This document shows positions 55,847 to 63,871 of a DNA stretch of 64,000 bases, in pieces. Both the position numbers and the translations under genes were made by a program. Each line of letters opens with the position of its first letter. The stretch's first letter is position 1. The notes under the pieces were generated by a model. The model saw only the letters and a list, made by a program, of their open reading frames with translations. It ran no database searches and was not told the origin of the DNA. The DNA comes from Candidatus Rokuibacteriota bacterium (GTDB taxonomy: Bacteria > Methylomirabilota > Methylomirabilia > Rokubacteriales > CSP1-6), in contig JAUSJX010000097.1 in NCBI GenBank assembly GCA_030647435.1, forward strand, positions 62,001 to 126,000. Reading direction: 5' to 3'.

Positions 55847-57606
55847 TGGACCGGCTGGGCTGGGCCGCCCTCGCCGCGGCGGCTGCCATCATTCCGCTCC
55901 TCACGTCCAACACGTACTACCTCTACGTCGCTATGTCCGTCGGGCTCCTGACGATCGTGACGGCCGGGCTCAACGTGCTGGTGGGCTTCACCGGCCAGAC
56001 CTCGCTCGGCCACGCGGGCCTCTACGCCTTCGGCGCCTACACGGCCGCGCTCTGCGCCACTCGCGCGGGGCTGGGAGAGTGGGCGGCCATCGCCGCGGCC
56101 ATCGCCGTCACCTCCGTCGTCGGCGCCGCGGTCGCCGCCGCCGCGCTCCGTGTCTCCGGGCCCTATCTCGCGATGGTCACCATCGCCTTCGGCCTGATCG
56201 TCGAGGGGGTGCTGATCGAGTGGGGCTCGGTCACCGGCGGGCCCGGCGGGATCTTCAACATCCCCAAGCCCGCGCTCCGCACCCACTACTGGACCGTGAT
56301 GCTGGCGGCCGCGCTGGCGCTCTGGCTCACCGCCAACCTTCGCCGCTCGGCCTGGGGGCGCGCCTTCCTCGCGGTCAAGAGCAGCGAGGTCGCCGCGGAG
56401 TCGCTGGGGCTGTCCTCCTACTACGTGCGCATCGCCGCGTTCACCGTCTCGGCCGCGTTCACGGGCGCGGCAGGGGCGCTCTTCACGTTCCTGAACGGCT
56501 ACATCTCGCCCGACAGCTTCACGCTGCAGACCTCGATCGTCTTCCTCCTGGCCCTCCTCTTCGGCGGGCTCGGGCGCATCGCCGGCCCCGTCGCGGGCAG
56601 CCTCGCGCTCACCATCCTGCCGGAGCTCCTGACCAGGCTCCTGGACTACCGTCTCATCCTCTACGGCGCGCTCTTGCTCGTGTCGATCTACTGGCTGCCC
56701 GAAGGCGTGATAGGCAAGGTCTCGAAAGCGCGGCGCGCAGGAAGTCGCACCCCCTCACCCAGCCCTCTCCCCCTCGCGGGGAGAGGGTCCAAGACTCCCT
56801 CTCCCCGCTGGGGAGAGGGCCGGGGTGAGGGGCAGCCGCACGGTCCGCTGCTCACCGCGAGCGGAGTGAGCCTCGCGTTCGGCGGCGTCACGGCCCTCGC
56901 CGAAGTTAACGTCGCGGTCGACGGCGGAAGCGTCCACGCCCTCATCGGGCCGAATGGCGCCGGCAAGACCTCGCTCCTTAACCTATTGTCGGGCTTCTAC
57001 GCCGCCGACGCCGGAAGCATCGCGCTCGCCGGCCGCTCCATCGTCGGCCTGCAGCCCTATGCGGTCGCGAGGCGGGGCATCGCCCGCACCTTCCAGACAG
57101 CGCAGGTCTTCGGCGGTCTCTCGGCGAGGGAGAACGTCGCGGTGGGCGTCGCGGGCCCTCGGCTCGGTACCGTCCTCGGCGCGCTCGCCGGGACGCCCGG
57201 CGCCCGCGCTCGCGAAGCCGCGATCCAGGCGCGCGCCCAGGCGCTGCTCGAAGCGCTCGGGCTCGGCGATGTCGCCGAAGAGCCCGCCGAGGCGCTGGCG
57301 GCCGGCCTCCGGCGCAAGCTCGAGATCGCCCGGGCGCTCGCCACAGGGCCCCTGCTCCTGATGCTCGACGAGCCGGCAGCGGGCCTCTCGCCCGCTGAGA
57401 TCGCGGCGCTGGACGAGCAGTTGACCGCGCTCCGCGAGCAAGGCGGCCCGGCCGTGATCCTCGTGGAGCACCACATGGATCTCGTGATGGCCGTCTCGGA
57501 CCGGATCACGGTGCTCGACTACGGGCGGGTCATCGCCGACGGAGCTCCTGACGCGATCCGCCGCGACCGGGCGGTGATCGAGGCCTACCTGGGCTCCGCG
57601 TCATGA
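55846..57606 (+). CDS. LivM-LivG fusion (permease plus ATPase)
   Basis: A 586-residue fusion. Residues about 1-290 are a LivM permease (GLNVLVGFTGQTSLGHAGLYAFG, FGGLGRIAGPVAGS); residues about 340-586 are a LivG ATPase (GPNGAGKTSLLNLL, GLRRKLEIARAL in the signature position, LMLDEPAAGLSP, VEHHMDLVMAV). The linker (about 300-338) is Ser/Pro/Gly/Arg-rich and is encoded by the palindromic repeat at 56751-56832. The ATPase signature lacks the usual LSGGQ (AAGLRRK). LivM-LivG fusions occur elsewhere; the repeat-coded linker is the oddity. Confidence 0.93.
   Translation: MDRLGWAALAAAAAIIPLLTSNTYYLYVAMSVGLLTIVTAGLNVLVGFTGQTSLGHAGLYAFGAYTAALCATRAGLGEWAAIAAAIAVTSVVGAAVAAAALRVSGPYLAMVTIAFGLIVEGVLIEWGSVTGGPGGIFNIPKPALRTHYWTVMLAAALALWLTANLRRSAWGRAFLAVKSSEVAAESLGLSSYYVRIAAFTVSAAFTGAAGALFTFLNGYISPDSFTLQTSIVFLLALLFGGLGRIAGPVAGSLALTILPELLTRLLDYRLILYGALLLVSIYWLPEGVIGKVSKARRAGSRTPSPSPLPLAGRGSKTPSPRWGEGRGEGQPHGPLLTASGVSLAFGGVTALAEVNVAVDGGSVHALIGPNGAGKTSLLNLLSGFYAADAGSIALAGRSIVGLQPYAVARRGIARTFQTAQVFGGLSARENVAVGVAGPRLGTVLGALAGTPGARAREAAIQARAQALLEALGLGDVAEEPAEALAAGLRRKLEIARALATGPLLLMLDEPAAGLSPAEIAALDEQLTALREQGGPAVILVEHHMDLVMAVSDRITVLDYGRVIADGAPDAIRRDRAVIEAYLGSAS
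56751..56832. repeat. Palindromic repeat inside the livM-livG coding sequence
   Basis: Arms 56751-56787 and 56797-56832 are near-perfect inverted copies of a CCCTCACCC-x-GCCCTCTCCCC motif with a GGGGAGAGGG partner and a 9-bp centre. Each arm itself forms a hairpin. This pattern is a well-known dispersed repeat in high-GC proteobacterial genomes. It is in frame and encodes the linker PSPLPLAGRG / PSPRWGEGRGEG. Confidence 0.8.
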
Positions 57607-58343
57607 GCGCGCTCGCGGTCTCCGGGCTCCGCGTCTCCTACGGCGCCGTCGCCGTCCTCCACGACGTCACGCTGGACGTCCGGCCGGGGGAGATCGTCTG
57701 CGTCATCGGGGCCAACGGCGCGGGCAAGACGACCTTGCTGAAGACCATCGCCGGTGTCCTCCGTCCCGTCGCGGGTCAGGTCGTCGCGGACGGCCGGGAC
57801 ATCGCCGGCCGGCCCTCGTGGTGGGTGGCGCGGCACGGCATCGCGCTCGTGCCCGAGGGGCGCGGCGTCTTCGCGGACCAGAGCGTGCGCGACAACCTCA
57901 TGCTGGGCGCCCTGGCGCGCTCGAGCGGGCGCGACGCTGCGGCGGTCCGCGCGGACCTCGAGAGCGCCCTCACCCTCTTCCCCGCCCTCGCCGAAAAGCT
58001 CGAGCTTCCCGCCGGCGCCCTCTCCGGCGGCCAGCAGCAGATGCTGGCGGTGGCGCGCGGGCTCATGGCCAGGCCGCGCGTGCTGCTGCTCGACGAGCCG
58101 TCATTGGGCCTGGCGCCCATCCTCGTGCGGGAGATCTTCGCCGCGATCGAGCGATTGAGAACCCAAGGCGTGACGGTTTTGCTGGTCGAGCAGATGGCCG
58201 CACAGGCCCTGGCACTGGCCGACCGCGCCTATGTCCTCGAGCGCGGGCGCATCACGCTCGAAGGCCCCGCCCGGGAGGTTCGAAGCAATCCGGCGGTGAT
58301 CGACGCGTACCTCGGGCGCCGCGCCAACGCGGGCGCGCCTTGA
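57603..58343 (+). CDS. livF: Liv-type ABC transporter ATPase LivF, second system
   Basis: A 246-residue ATPase: Walker A GANGAGKTT, signature LSGGQQQM, Walker B LLLDEPSLGLAP, VLLVEQMAAQAL. The ATG overlaps the fusion gene's stop by 4 bp (ATGA). It completes the second Liv importer with the LivG half of the fusion. Confidence 0.95.
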   Translation: MSALAVSGLRVSYGAVAVLHDVTLDVRPGEIVCVIGANGAGKTTLLKTIAGVLRPVAGQVVADGRDIAGRPSWWVARHGIALVPEGRGVFADQSVRDNLMLGALARSSGRDAAAVRADLESALTLFPALAEKLELPAGALSGGQQQMLAVARGLMARPRVLLLDEPSLGLAPILVREIFAAIERLRTQGVTVLLVEQMAAQALALADRAYVLERGRITLEGPAREVRSNPAVIDAYLGRRANAGAP

Positions 58344-58362
58344 AGGCCCGGCCGACGGCGAC

Positions 58363-58368
58363 TATGAT
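58363..58368 (+). promoter_or_regulatory. -10-like TATGAT 10 nt before the DUF2877 ATG
   Basis: TATGAT ends 10 nt before the ATG at 58379, giving this gene a possible own promoter within the Liv operon and a nearly leaderless message. Confidence 0.35.
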
Positions 58369-58378
58369 GCCATCCGCC

Positions 58379-59194
58379 ATGCCTGCCACGCCTCCGCGGT
58401 CCGCCGTCCTCGATCCCCTGCGCGTGATGCGGCTGGGAAGCGCCTCGCTGGAGCGGCTCTCGCGCGAGCCCGAGAAGACGGGCCGCGTCCACTCAGTCTT
58501 CGAGCGCGCGGTCAACGTCCTCTGGCGTGACGGCCGCCTGCTGACGCTCCACGGCCCGGGACCGCTCGCGGCGCCGTTCGCCGTCGCGCTCGATCGGCTG
58601 CCCCCGCGCGGAACCGTGGCGCCCGGGATGCCGATCGGGAGCTGGAACTTCGATTGGCGGGACGCCGAGCGCGTGGCGCTCGAGATGCCGGACGGCCCGC
58701 TCGGCTTCGCCGCGGATGCCCTACCCGAGCGGGCGGGCGCGCAGGCTCTGCGCTCCCCGGCCGGCGCGCGGGCGCGGCAGGCGCTCGCCCGCGGCATCGC
58801 GGCGGGCGACGCCCGCGCATACGCCGACGCCGCCTGCGCGCTCATCGGGTTCGGCGAGGGTCTCACGCCCGCGGGAGACGACTGCGTGCTCGGCGCGCTA
58901 GCCGCGGTTCACCGCCTGGCGCCCGGCTGGCTCGCGGCGCACGCGGGACAGCGCGACCGGCTCGCCGAGGCGGCCCGGACCCGGACTACCGACTTGGCGC
59001 GGGACTTTCTCCTTGAGGCCCTCGACGGGCGATTCGCCGAGCCCGTCCTCGCCCTCCTGACCGCCCGCTCCGACGATCTCGCCGGGAACGCGGCCAGACG
59101 GCTCCTCGCGATGGGGGCGACCTCCGGCGCCGACACCCTCTGCGGCATCCGCCTCGGGTGCCGCGCGCTCGAGGCCCGCGTGGCCCGGCGATAG
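58379..59194 (+). CDS. DUF2877 (AllH-like) protein
   Basis: A 271-residue protein with the DUF2877 hallmarks: LIGFGEGLTPAGDDCVLGAL in the middle and MGATSGADTLCGIRLG near the C-terminus. Members include AllH-like proteins of allantoin/oxamate metabolism, which act with carbamoyltransferase-like partners; that partner is not seen here. It lies between a Liv importer and an amidohydrolase, fitting breakdown of an imported nitrogenous compound. Start from the -10 spacing; ATGs at 58364 and 58367 are alternatives. Confidence 0.75.
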   Translation: MPATPPRSAVLDPLRVMRLGSASLERLSREPEKTGRVHSVFERAVNVLWRDGRLLTLHGPGPLAAPFAVALDRLPPRGTVAPGMPIGSWNFDWRDAERVALEMPDGPLGFAADALPERAGAQALRSPAGARARQALARGIAAGDARAYADAACALIGFGEGLTPAGDDCVLGALAAVHRLAPGWLAAHAGQRDRLAEAARTRTTDLARDFLLEALDGRFAEPVLALLTARSDDLAGNAARRLLAMGATSGADTLCGIRLGCRALEARVARR

Positions 59195-60439
59195 ATGATC
59201 CCGTCCTTCGATCTCCTGCTGCAGGGCTGTCGCCTGCCCGACGGGCGGCTCGTGGACCTCGGCACGCTCGAAGGCAAGATCGCCGAGATCGGCTCGCTGA
59301 CGGGCCACCCGGCCCACCGCGCCGTGGACTGCGGCGGCCGGGTCCTCACGCCGGGGCTCGTGGACGCTCACATCCATCTCGACAAGGCGCTCCTTTCCGA
59401 GCGGGCGCCCTCGATCGAAGGCACGGTGGCCGAGGCGCTCCGGGTGACCGCAGAGGCCAAGCGGCGCTTCACGGTCGAAGACATCGGCGCCCGCGCCCGC
59501 CGGGTCCTCGACCAGGCCGTGCGCGCCGGCACCACGGCCATGCGCAGCCACGTCGAAATCGACCCCATCGTAGGGCTCAAGGGCCTCGAGGCGCTCACCA
59601 AGCTCAAGCGCGAGTACGCGCCGGCCATCGACCTCCAGCTCTGCGCCTTTGCGCAGGAGGGCATCCTCCGCTCGCCCGGGACGGAAGGCCTGCTCGCCCA
59701 AGCGCTGCGGAACGGCGCCAATCTGATCGGCGGCTGCCCGTACAACGACACGGACGCCCACGCCCAGATCGACATCGTCTTCCGCCTCGCGCGCGAGTTC
59801 GACGTGGACGTGGACTTCCACATCGACTTCTTCGACGAGCCCGAGCATATGGACGTCCTCTACGTCGCCGAGCAGACCGTGCGCTTCGGCTGGCAGGGGC
59901 GCGTCGCCGTCGGGCACGCGAGCGAGCTCGCGGCGCTCCCGCTGGACGAGCTCGACCGGGCCGCCGCGATCCTCAAGGACGCGGGCGTCGGCGTCATCAT
60001 CCTGCCCGCGACGGACCTCTACCTCATGGGGCGGAAGGACGTCAGGAACGTCCGGCGCGGCGTGGCGCCGGCCAAGCGGCTCCTGGCGGCGGGCGTGACC
60101 GTGGCGGCGGCGACCAACAATATCCTGAACGCCTTCACCCCGATGGGCACGGGCGACCTCGCCCTCATGGGCTACCTGATGACGGCGGCCGCGCACATGG
60201 GCACCGAGCGCGACGTCGCCGACATCCTGGCCATGCTGACCGAGCACCCCGCGCGGATCCTCCGGCTGCCCGACTACGGCCTCCGCGTGGGCGCCCGGGC
60301 CGACCTCGTGCTCTGGGAGACAGAGCGGGCGGCCGAGGTCGTGACGACCATGGCGCCCCGCCGGCTCGTCGTCAAGGCCGGGCGGCTGTCCCTCGAGCAC
60401 GAGCGCACCTGCAGGGAGTTCTGGCGCAGCGGCGCGTGA
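59195..60439 (+). CDS. Cytosine-deaminase-like amidohydrolase
   Basis: A 414-residue amidohydrolase-superfamily protein. Metal motif LVDAHIHLDKAL, DFHIDFFDEPE (metal His and acid), VGHASEL (His), matching the cytosine deaminase/N-isopropylammelide hydrolase branch. In this branch the last metal Asp is in a SDN-type motif; here that position reads ATNNILNAFTPMGTGD, with Asn in place of Asp. The ATG follows the DUF2877 stop directly. It probably acts on a cyclic or linear amide taken up by the Liv system. Confidence 0.88.
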   Translation: MIPSFDLLLQGCRLPDGRLVDLGTLEGKIAEIGSLTGHPAHRAVDCGGRVLTPGLVDAHIHLDKALLSERAPSIEGTVAEALRVTAEAKRRFTVEDIGARARRVLDQAVRAGTTAMRSHVEIDPIVGLKGLEALTKLKREYAPAIDLQLCAFAQEGILRSPGTEGLLAQALRNGANLIGGCPYNDTDAHAQIDIVFRLAREFDVDVDFHIDFFDEPEHMDVLYVAEQTVRFGWQGRVAVGHASELAALPLDELDRAAAILKDAGVGVIILPATDLYLMGRKDVRNVRRGVAPAKRLLAAGVTVAAATNNILNAFTPMGTGDLALMGYLMTAAAHMGTERDVADILAMLTEHPARILRLPDYGLRVGARADLVLWETERAAEVVTTMAPRRLVVKAGRLSLEHERTCREFWRSGA

Positions 60440-60462
60440 TCATGCCAGACTGAGAACCCGAT

Positions 60463-61944
60463 ATGGACGCGCTCCGGACCCTCGAGATCCTCATCACCTC
60501 CCGCACGCCTCTCATCGCCATCGAAACGCTCGAGGAGGAGCGTGTCGAGCAGGCGCTCGAGCGCGTCGCCCAGCGGCTCAGGATCCCGCTCTTCGTCTGG
60601 ACCATGACGCGCGGCCTCCGGCGCGCCGGCGCGCTCGACGCCCTCTACGACACCAAGGAGCCGCTCAAGGCGCTCCGCAACCTCGCCGACCTGCCCAACG
60701 AGGGCATCTATCTCATGAAGGACCTCTACCGCTCGCTGGGCGACGCGGCCGTGGTCCGGACGCTCCAGGACCTGGCGCGCACCTTCGCGCGCGACCGGCG
60801 CGCCATCGTGCTCACGGCCCCGCGCGTAGAGCTGCCCTCGGAGCTGGCCGCCCTGGCGAGCCTCGTCAAGCTCGAGCTGCCGACCGAGGCCGACCTCCGC
60901 GCGCTCGCGCAGGAGGTCTTCGGCAATCTCGCGCGCCAGCACCGGCTCGGGCCGCCGCCCGCTCCCGACATCCTCGACAAGATGGCCGCGGCGCTCCGGG
61001 GCTTGACGCTCTTCGAGGCGGAGCGCGCGCTGACGCGCGCCGTGCTCGACGACCTGACGCTCGGCCCCCGCGACATCGAGGTGATCGCCGGGATGAAGAA
61101 GGAGATCCTCTCGCGCGAGCGGGTGCTCGACTGCGTGCCGCAGAAAGAGGGCCTCGACGACGTGGGCGGCCTGCGCGGCCTCAAGGCCTGGCTCGAGAAG
61201 CGCCGGAATGCCTTCACGCCCGAGGCCAAGCAGTTCGGCGTCGAGGCACCGCGCGGCATCCTGCTCCTGGGCGTCCAAGGCTGCGGCAAGAGCCTGGCGG
61301 CCAAGGCCGTCGCCAAGACGTGGGAGCTGCCGCTCCTGAGACTCGAGCCGGGCCGGCTCTTCGACAAGTTCGTCGGAGAGTCGGAGAAGAACCTCGACCG
61401 GGCGCTGGCCACGGCCGAGCGCATGGCGCCCTGCGTGCTGATGATCGACGAGATCGAGAAGGGCTTCGCGTCGGTCGTGAGCTCCGAGTCCGACGGCGGG
61501 CTCTCGCGCCGCATCCTGGGGCGCCTGCTTGGCTGGATGCAGGAGCGCGAGGCGCCGGTCTTTCTCGTGGCGACGTGCAACCAGATCACCGCGCTGCCGC
61601 CTGAACTCATGCGAAAGGGCCGCTTCGACGAGATCTTCTTCATCGACCTGCCCGCCGCCGATGAGCGCCGCCAGATCTTCGCCATCCATCTCATCCGCAG
61701 GCATCGCGACCCCGCGGGCTTCGACCTCCCCGCGCTCGCCGCGGCGTCGGAGGGCTTCAGCGGCGCCGAGATCGAGCAGGCCGTCGTGGCCGCGCTCTAC
61801 ACGGCCTTCGCGCGGCGCACGGAGCTTTCGACCGAGCACATCCTGGAGGAGCTCAAGGCGACCAAGCCCCTGTCCGTCACGCGGGCCGAGGAGGTCGGGG
61901 ACCTGCGCGAGTGGGCGCGGGGCCGGGCGGTGCCTGCCTCGTGA
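60463..61944 (+). CDS. Ycf46-like AAA family ATPase
   Basis: A 493-residue protein. An N-terminal Ycf46-type domain ([39 protein letters not shown]) is followed by an AAA+ module: [18 protein letters not shown] (Walker A), [25 protein letters not shown] (Walker B), [22 protein letters not shown], and [14 protein letters not shown]. The family is known from cyanobacterial and plastid genomes and linked to inorganic-carbon use; its role here is unknown. Its stop overlaps the CoA-transferase start (GTGA). Confidence 0.9.
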   Translation: MDALRTLEILITSRTPLIAIETLEEERVEQALERVAQRLRIPLFVWTMTRGLRRAGALDALYDTKEPLKALRNLADLPNEGIYLMKDLYRSLGDAAVVRTLQDLARTFARDRRAIVLTAPRVELPSELAALASLVKLELPTEADLRALAQEVFGNLARQHRLGPPPAPDILDKMAAALRGLTLFEAERALTRAVLDDLTLGPRDIEVIAGMKKEILSRERVLDCVPQKEGLDDVGGLRGLKAWLEKRRNAFTPEAKQFGVEAPRGILLLGVQGCGKSLAAKAVAKTWELPLLRLEPGRLFDKFVGESEKNLDRALATAERMAPCVLMIDEIEKGFASVVSSESDGGLSRRILGRLLGWMQEREAPVFLVATCNQITALPPELMRKGRFDEIFFIDLPAADERRQIFAIHLIRRHRDPAGFDLPALAAASEGFSGAEIEQAVVAALYTAFARRTELSTEHILEELKATKPLSVTRAEEVGDLREWARGRAVPAS

Positions 61945-63146
61945 CCATGCTCGACGGCATCCGCGTCCTCGACCTCTCGCGCGTGATCGCGGGACCGTAC
62001 TGCGCCGCGCTCCTGGGCGACCTCGGCGCCGACGTGATCAAGGTCGAGCGCCCCCCGGCGGGCGACGACCTGCGCGTGCTCCGCGGGCGGAATGGGATGA
62101 GCGCGTCCTTCGGCGCCATCAACCGCAACAAGCGGGGCATTGCGCTCGACCTCCAGAACCCCGAGGGGAGCAAGGTCGCCTTCGAGCTGGCGCGCCGGGC
62201 CGACGTGGTCGTGGAGAACTTCCTGCCCGGAGTGGCCGCCAAGCTCGGCCTGGGCTACGAGGCGGTGAGCGCCGTGAACCCGGCCGTCGTGTACGTCTCG
62301 GTCACGGGCTTCGGCCAGACGGGGCCGCATGCGAAGCGCCCCGGCTACAATACCATCGCCCAGGGCATGAGCGGCCTGATGGCGCTCACCGGCCACCCCG
62401 GCGATCCGCCGACGCGGGTGGCCGGCTCCACGTCGGATCTCTCGGCGGCCCTCGTGGCCTTCGGCAGCGTCTGCGCCGCGCTCGTCTACCGCTTCCGCGC
62501 CGGCCGCGGCCAGTACCTCGACGTGAATCTATTGGCTTCCAGCCTGTCGCTGCTGCCCGATCCCACCGCCATCTACTTCGACACGGGCGTCCGGCCCACG
62601 CGCCAGGGCAACCGCAACCCGGCGATCGCCCCGGGCGGGGCGTACAAGACGCAGGACGGCTACATCAACATCGTGATCATGAACACGAACCAGTGGGGGC
62701 GCTTCTGCGGCGCGCTCGGCGAGCCAGAGCTCGAGACCGATCCGCGGTTCGCAACGAACGCCGAGCGGATCTCGCGCTACGACGAGTTCCAGGCGTACGT
62801 GGACACGCGGCTCAGCAAGGCGCCGACGGCCGAATGGGTCGAGCGCTTCGAGGCCGCCTCCATCGCCGCCGGTCCCGTCTACGAATTCCACGAGGTCTTC
62901 GAGGATCCTCAAGTTAGGCACCTGGGGCTCGTCACGGAGATGGACCAGCCGGGCCTGGGTCCGGTGCACGCGCTGGGCTTCCCCGCCCGCGCGTCGCTGA
63001 CTCCCGCCTCGATCCGCCGCCCCGCCCCGCTCCTCGGCCAGCACACCGCCGAGGTCCTGCGCGAGCTGGGCTACGCCGAGGACGAGATCAAGCGCCTGGC
63101 CGAGATGGGCGCCGTCGCCCTCGGCGCCGTGATGCCTCGGAAGTAG
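61941..63146 (+). CDS. CaiB/BaiF family III CoA-transferase
   Basis: A 401-residue CoA-transferase. N-terminal [30 protein letters not shown], catalytic-region [43 protein letters not shown], and a C-terminal [13 protein letters not shown] are all family marks. It moves CoA between carboxylic acids without ATP. The GTG at 61941 overlaps the ATPase stop; an ATG two codons later is equally possible. Followed by a hairpin at 63263-63286. Confidence 0.93.
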   Translation: MTMLDGIRVLDLSRVIAGPYCAALLGDLGADVIKVERPPAGDDLRVLRGRNGMSASFGAINRNKRGIALDLQNPEGSKVAFELARRADVVVENFLPGVAAKLGLGYEAVSAVNPAVVYVSVTGFGQTGPHAKRPGYNTIAQGMSGLMALTGHPGDPPTRVAGSTSDLSAALVAFGSVCAALVYRFRAGRGQYLDVNLLASSLSLLPDPTAIYFDTGVRPTRQGNRNPAIAPGGAYKTQDGYINIVIMNTNQWGRFCGALGEPELETDPRFATNAERISRYDEFQAYVDTRLSKAPTAEWVERFEAASIAAGPVYEFHEVFEDPQVRHLGLVTEMDQPGLGPVHALGFPARASLTPASIRRPAPLLGQHTAEVLRELGYAEDEIKRLAEMGAVALGAVMPRK

Positions 63147-63262
63147 GTGTTACCGAACGGCGAGGGTGATGCCTCACAAATATGTTACCCATGGGCGGCC
63201 TCGTCCATGCCGCTCGGGTATCACGGGCGCCGGGAGCGGTCAACGTCCAGAATTAGATTCAG

Positions 63263-63286
63263 AGAGGGGGACAGCACCCCTCTTTG
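63263..63286 (+). terminator. Terminator-like hairpin after the CoA-transferase
   Basis: AGAGGGG / CCCCTCT stem (63263-63269 and 63277-63283), 7-nt loop, then TTGGGG. It lies 117 bp after the CoA-transferase stop. The remaining stretch 63147-63262 holds no gene that I recognise. Confidence 0.45.
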
Positions 63287-63306
63287 GGGGACTCCGGGAG
63301 GGGAAC

Positions 63307-63335
63307 GCGGGCGCCGGGGGCTTCCCGGCGCCCGC
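63307..63335 (-). terminator. Strong hairpin after the CMD selenoprotein gene
   Basis: A 12-bp perfect stem GCGGGCGCCGGG (63307-63318) with its complement (63324-63335) and a 5-nt loop, 8 bp past the minus-strand stop at 63343. The stem is GC-rich without a T run on either strand. Confidence 0.5.
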
Positions 63336-63342
63336 TTGGTCG

Positions 63343-63858
63343 TCAGTCCACTTCGATCTTCAGCGCATTGCAGATGCGCGTGGTGGCGTTGGCCGTGGCG
63401 ACCGTCACCGCCAGCTCGACCAGCTCCCGGTCCGAGAGGTGCTTCCGGAGATCCGCGTCCAGCGCCTCGTCCGTGGCGGCAGTGGCCGTGAGCTGCTCCG
63501 CATAGCGGATCACCAGATGCTCGAGCTCACTGTATTCGGCTGGATTGTCCCCATGGGTGGCCAGTCCTTCCATCTGCGCCTTCGTGAGCCCCACCCTCTG
63601 ACCGAGGGCGATGTGCAGGGCGACTCAGTAGTCGCAATGGTTGAGCTGGGCGGTCCTGAGATAGGCCAGCTCCCGCAGCTTGCGGTCCAGCCGCATCTCC
63701 TTGAGCGCCACGCTGAGCGTCACGTAGCCCTCGAGCGCTCGGGGGGAATGCGCCACCACTTTGTGGAAGTTCAAGACGTGCCCGACCACCTTCTGGGCCG
63801 TGTCGTACGGGTGATCCGTCGGAACCTGGTCACGCTCGAGAAACGGTACAAGCGCCAT
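63343..63858 (-). CDS. AhpD/carboxymuconolactone decarboxylase-family protein with in-frame TGA (candidate selenoprotein, CxxU)
   Basis: Two minus-strand frames join in one phase across a single TGA (63627-63625) into a 171-residue protein. The N-part ends RKLRELAYLRTAQLNHCDY, then TGA, then VALHIALGQRVGLTKAQMEGL. AhpD/CMD enzymes have a CxxC-xxx-H redox motif exactly here, so TGA replaces the second Cys: C-D-Y-U-V-A-L-H (Sec at residue 78). The rest (NPAEYSELEHLVIRYAEQLT, ELVELAVTVATANATTRICNAL) is intact and typical of the peroxidase-related branch. A SECIS-like hairpin follows the TGA. GGGGAGGA precedes the ATG. A DsrE-like gene lies upstream. The alternative is a nonsense mutation or sequencing error. 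Confidence 0.85.
63591..63611 (-). promoter_or_regulatory. SECIS-like hairpin of the CMD gene
   Basis: Minus-strand stem UCGCCCUC (63611-63604) with GAGGGUGG (63598-63591), 8 pairs including two G-U, and a 5-nt loop GGUCA (63603-63599). The loop starts 22 nt after the UGA. E. coli fdhF has its GGUCU loop 19 nt after the UGA, so position and loop sequence fit a bacterial SECIS. Confidence 0.6.
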
Positions 63859-63871
63859 GTCTTCCTCCCCC

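Noticed and set aside
63343-63858. Reading the TGA as a plain nonsense mutation
   Set aside because: Possible, but the TGA sits exactly at the redox Cys, a SECIS-like hairpin follows, the rest is intact, and the neighbour shows the same arrangement; the selenoprotein reading explains more.
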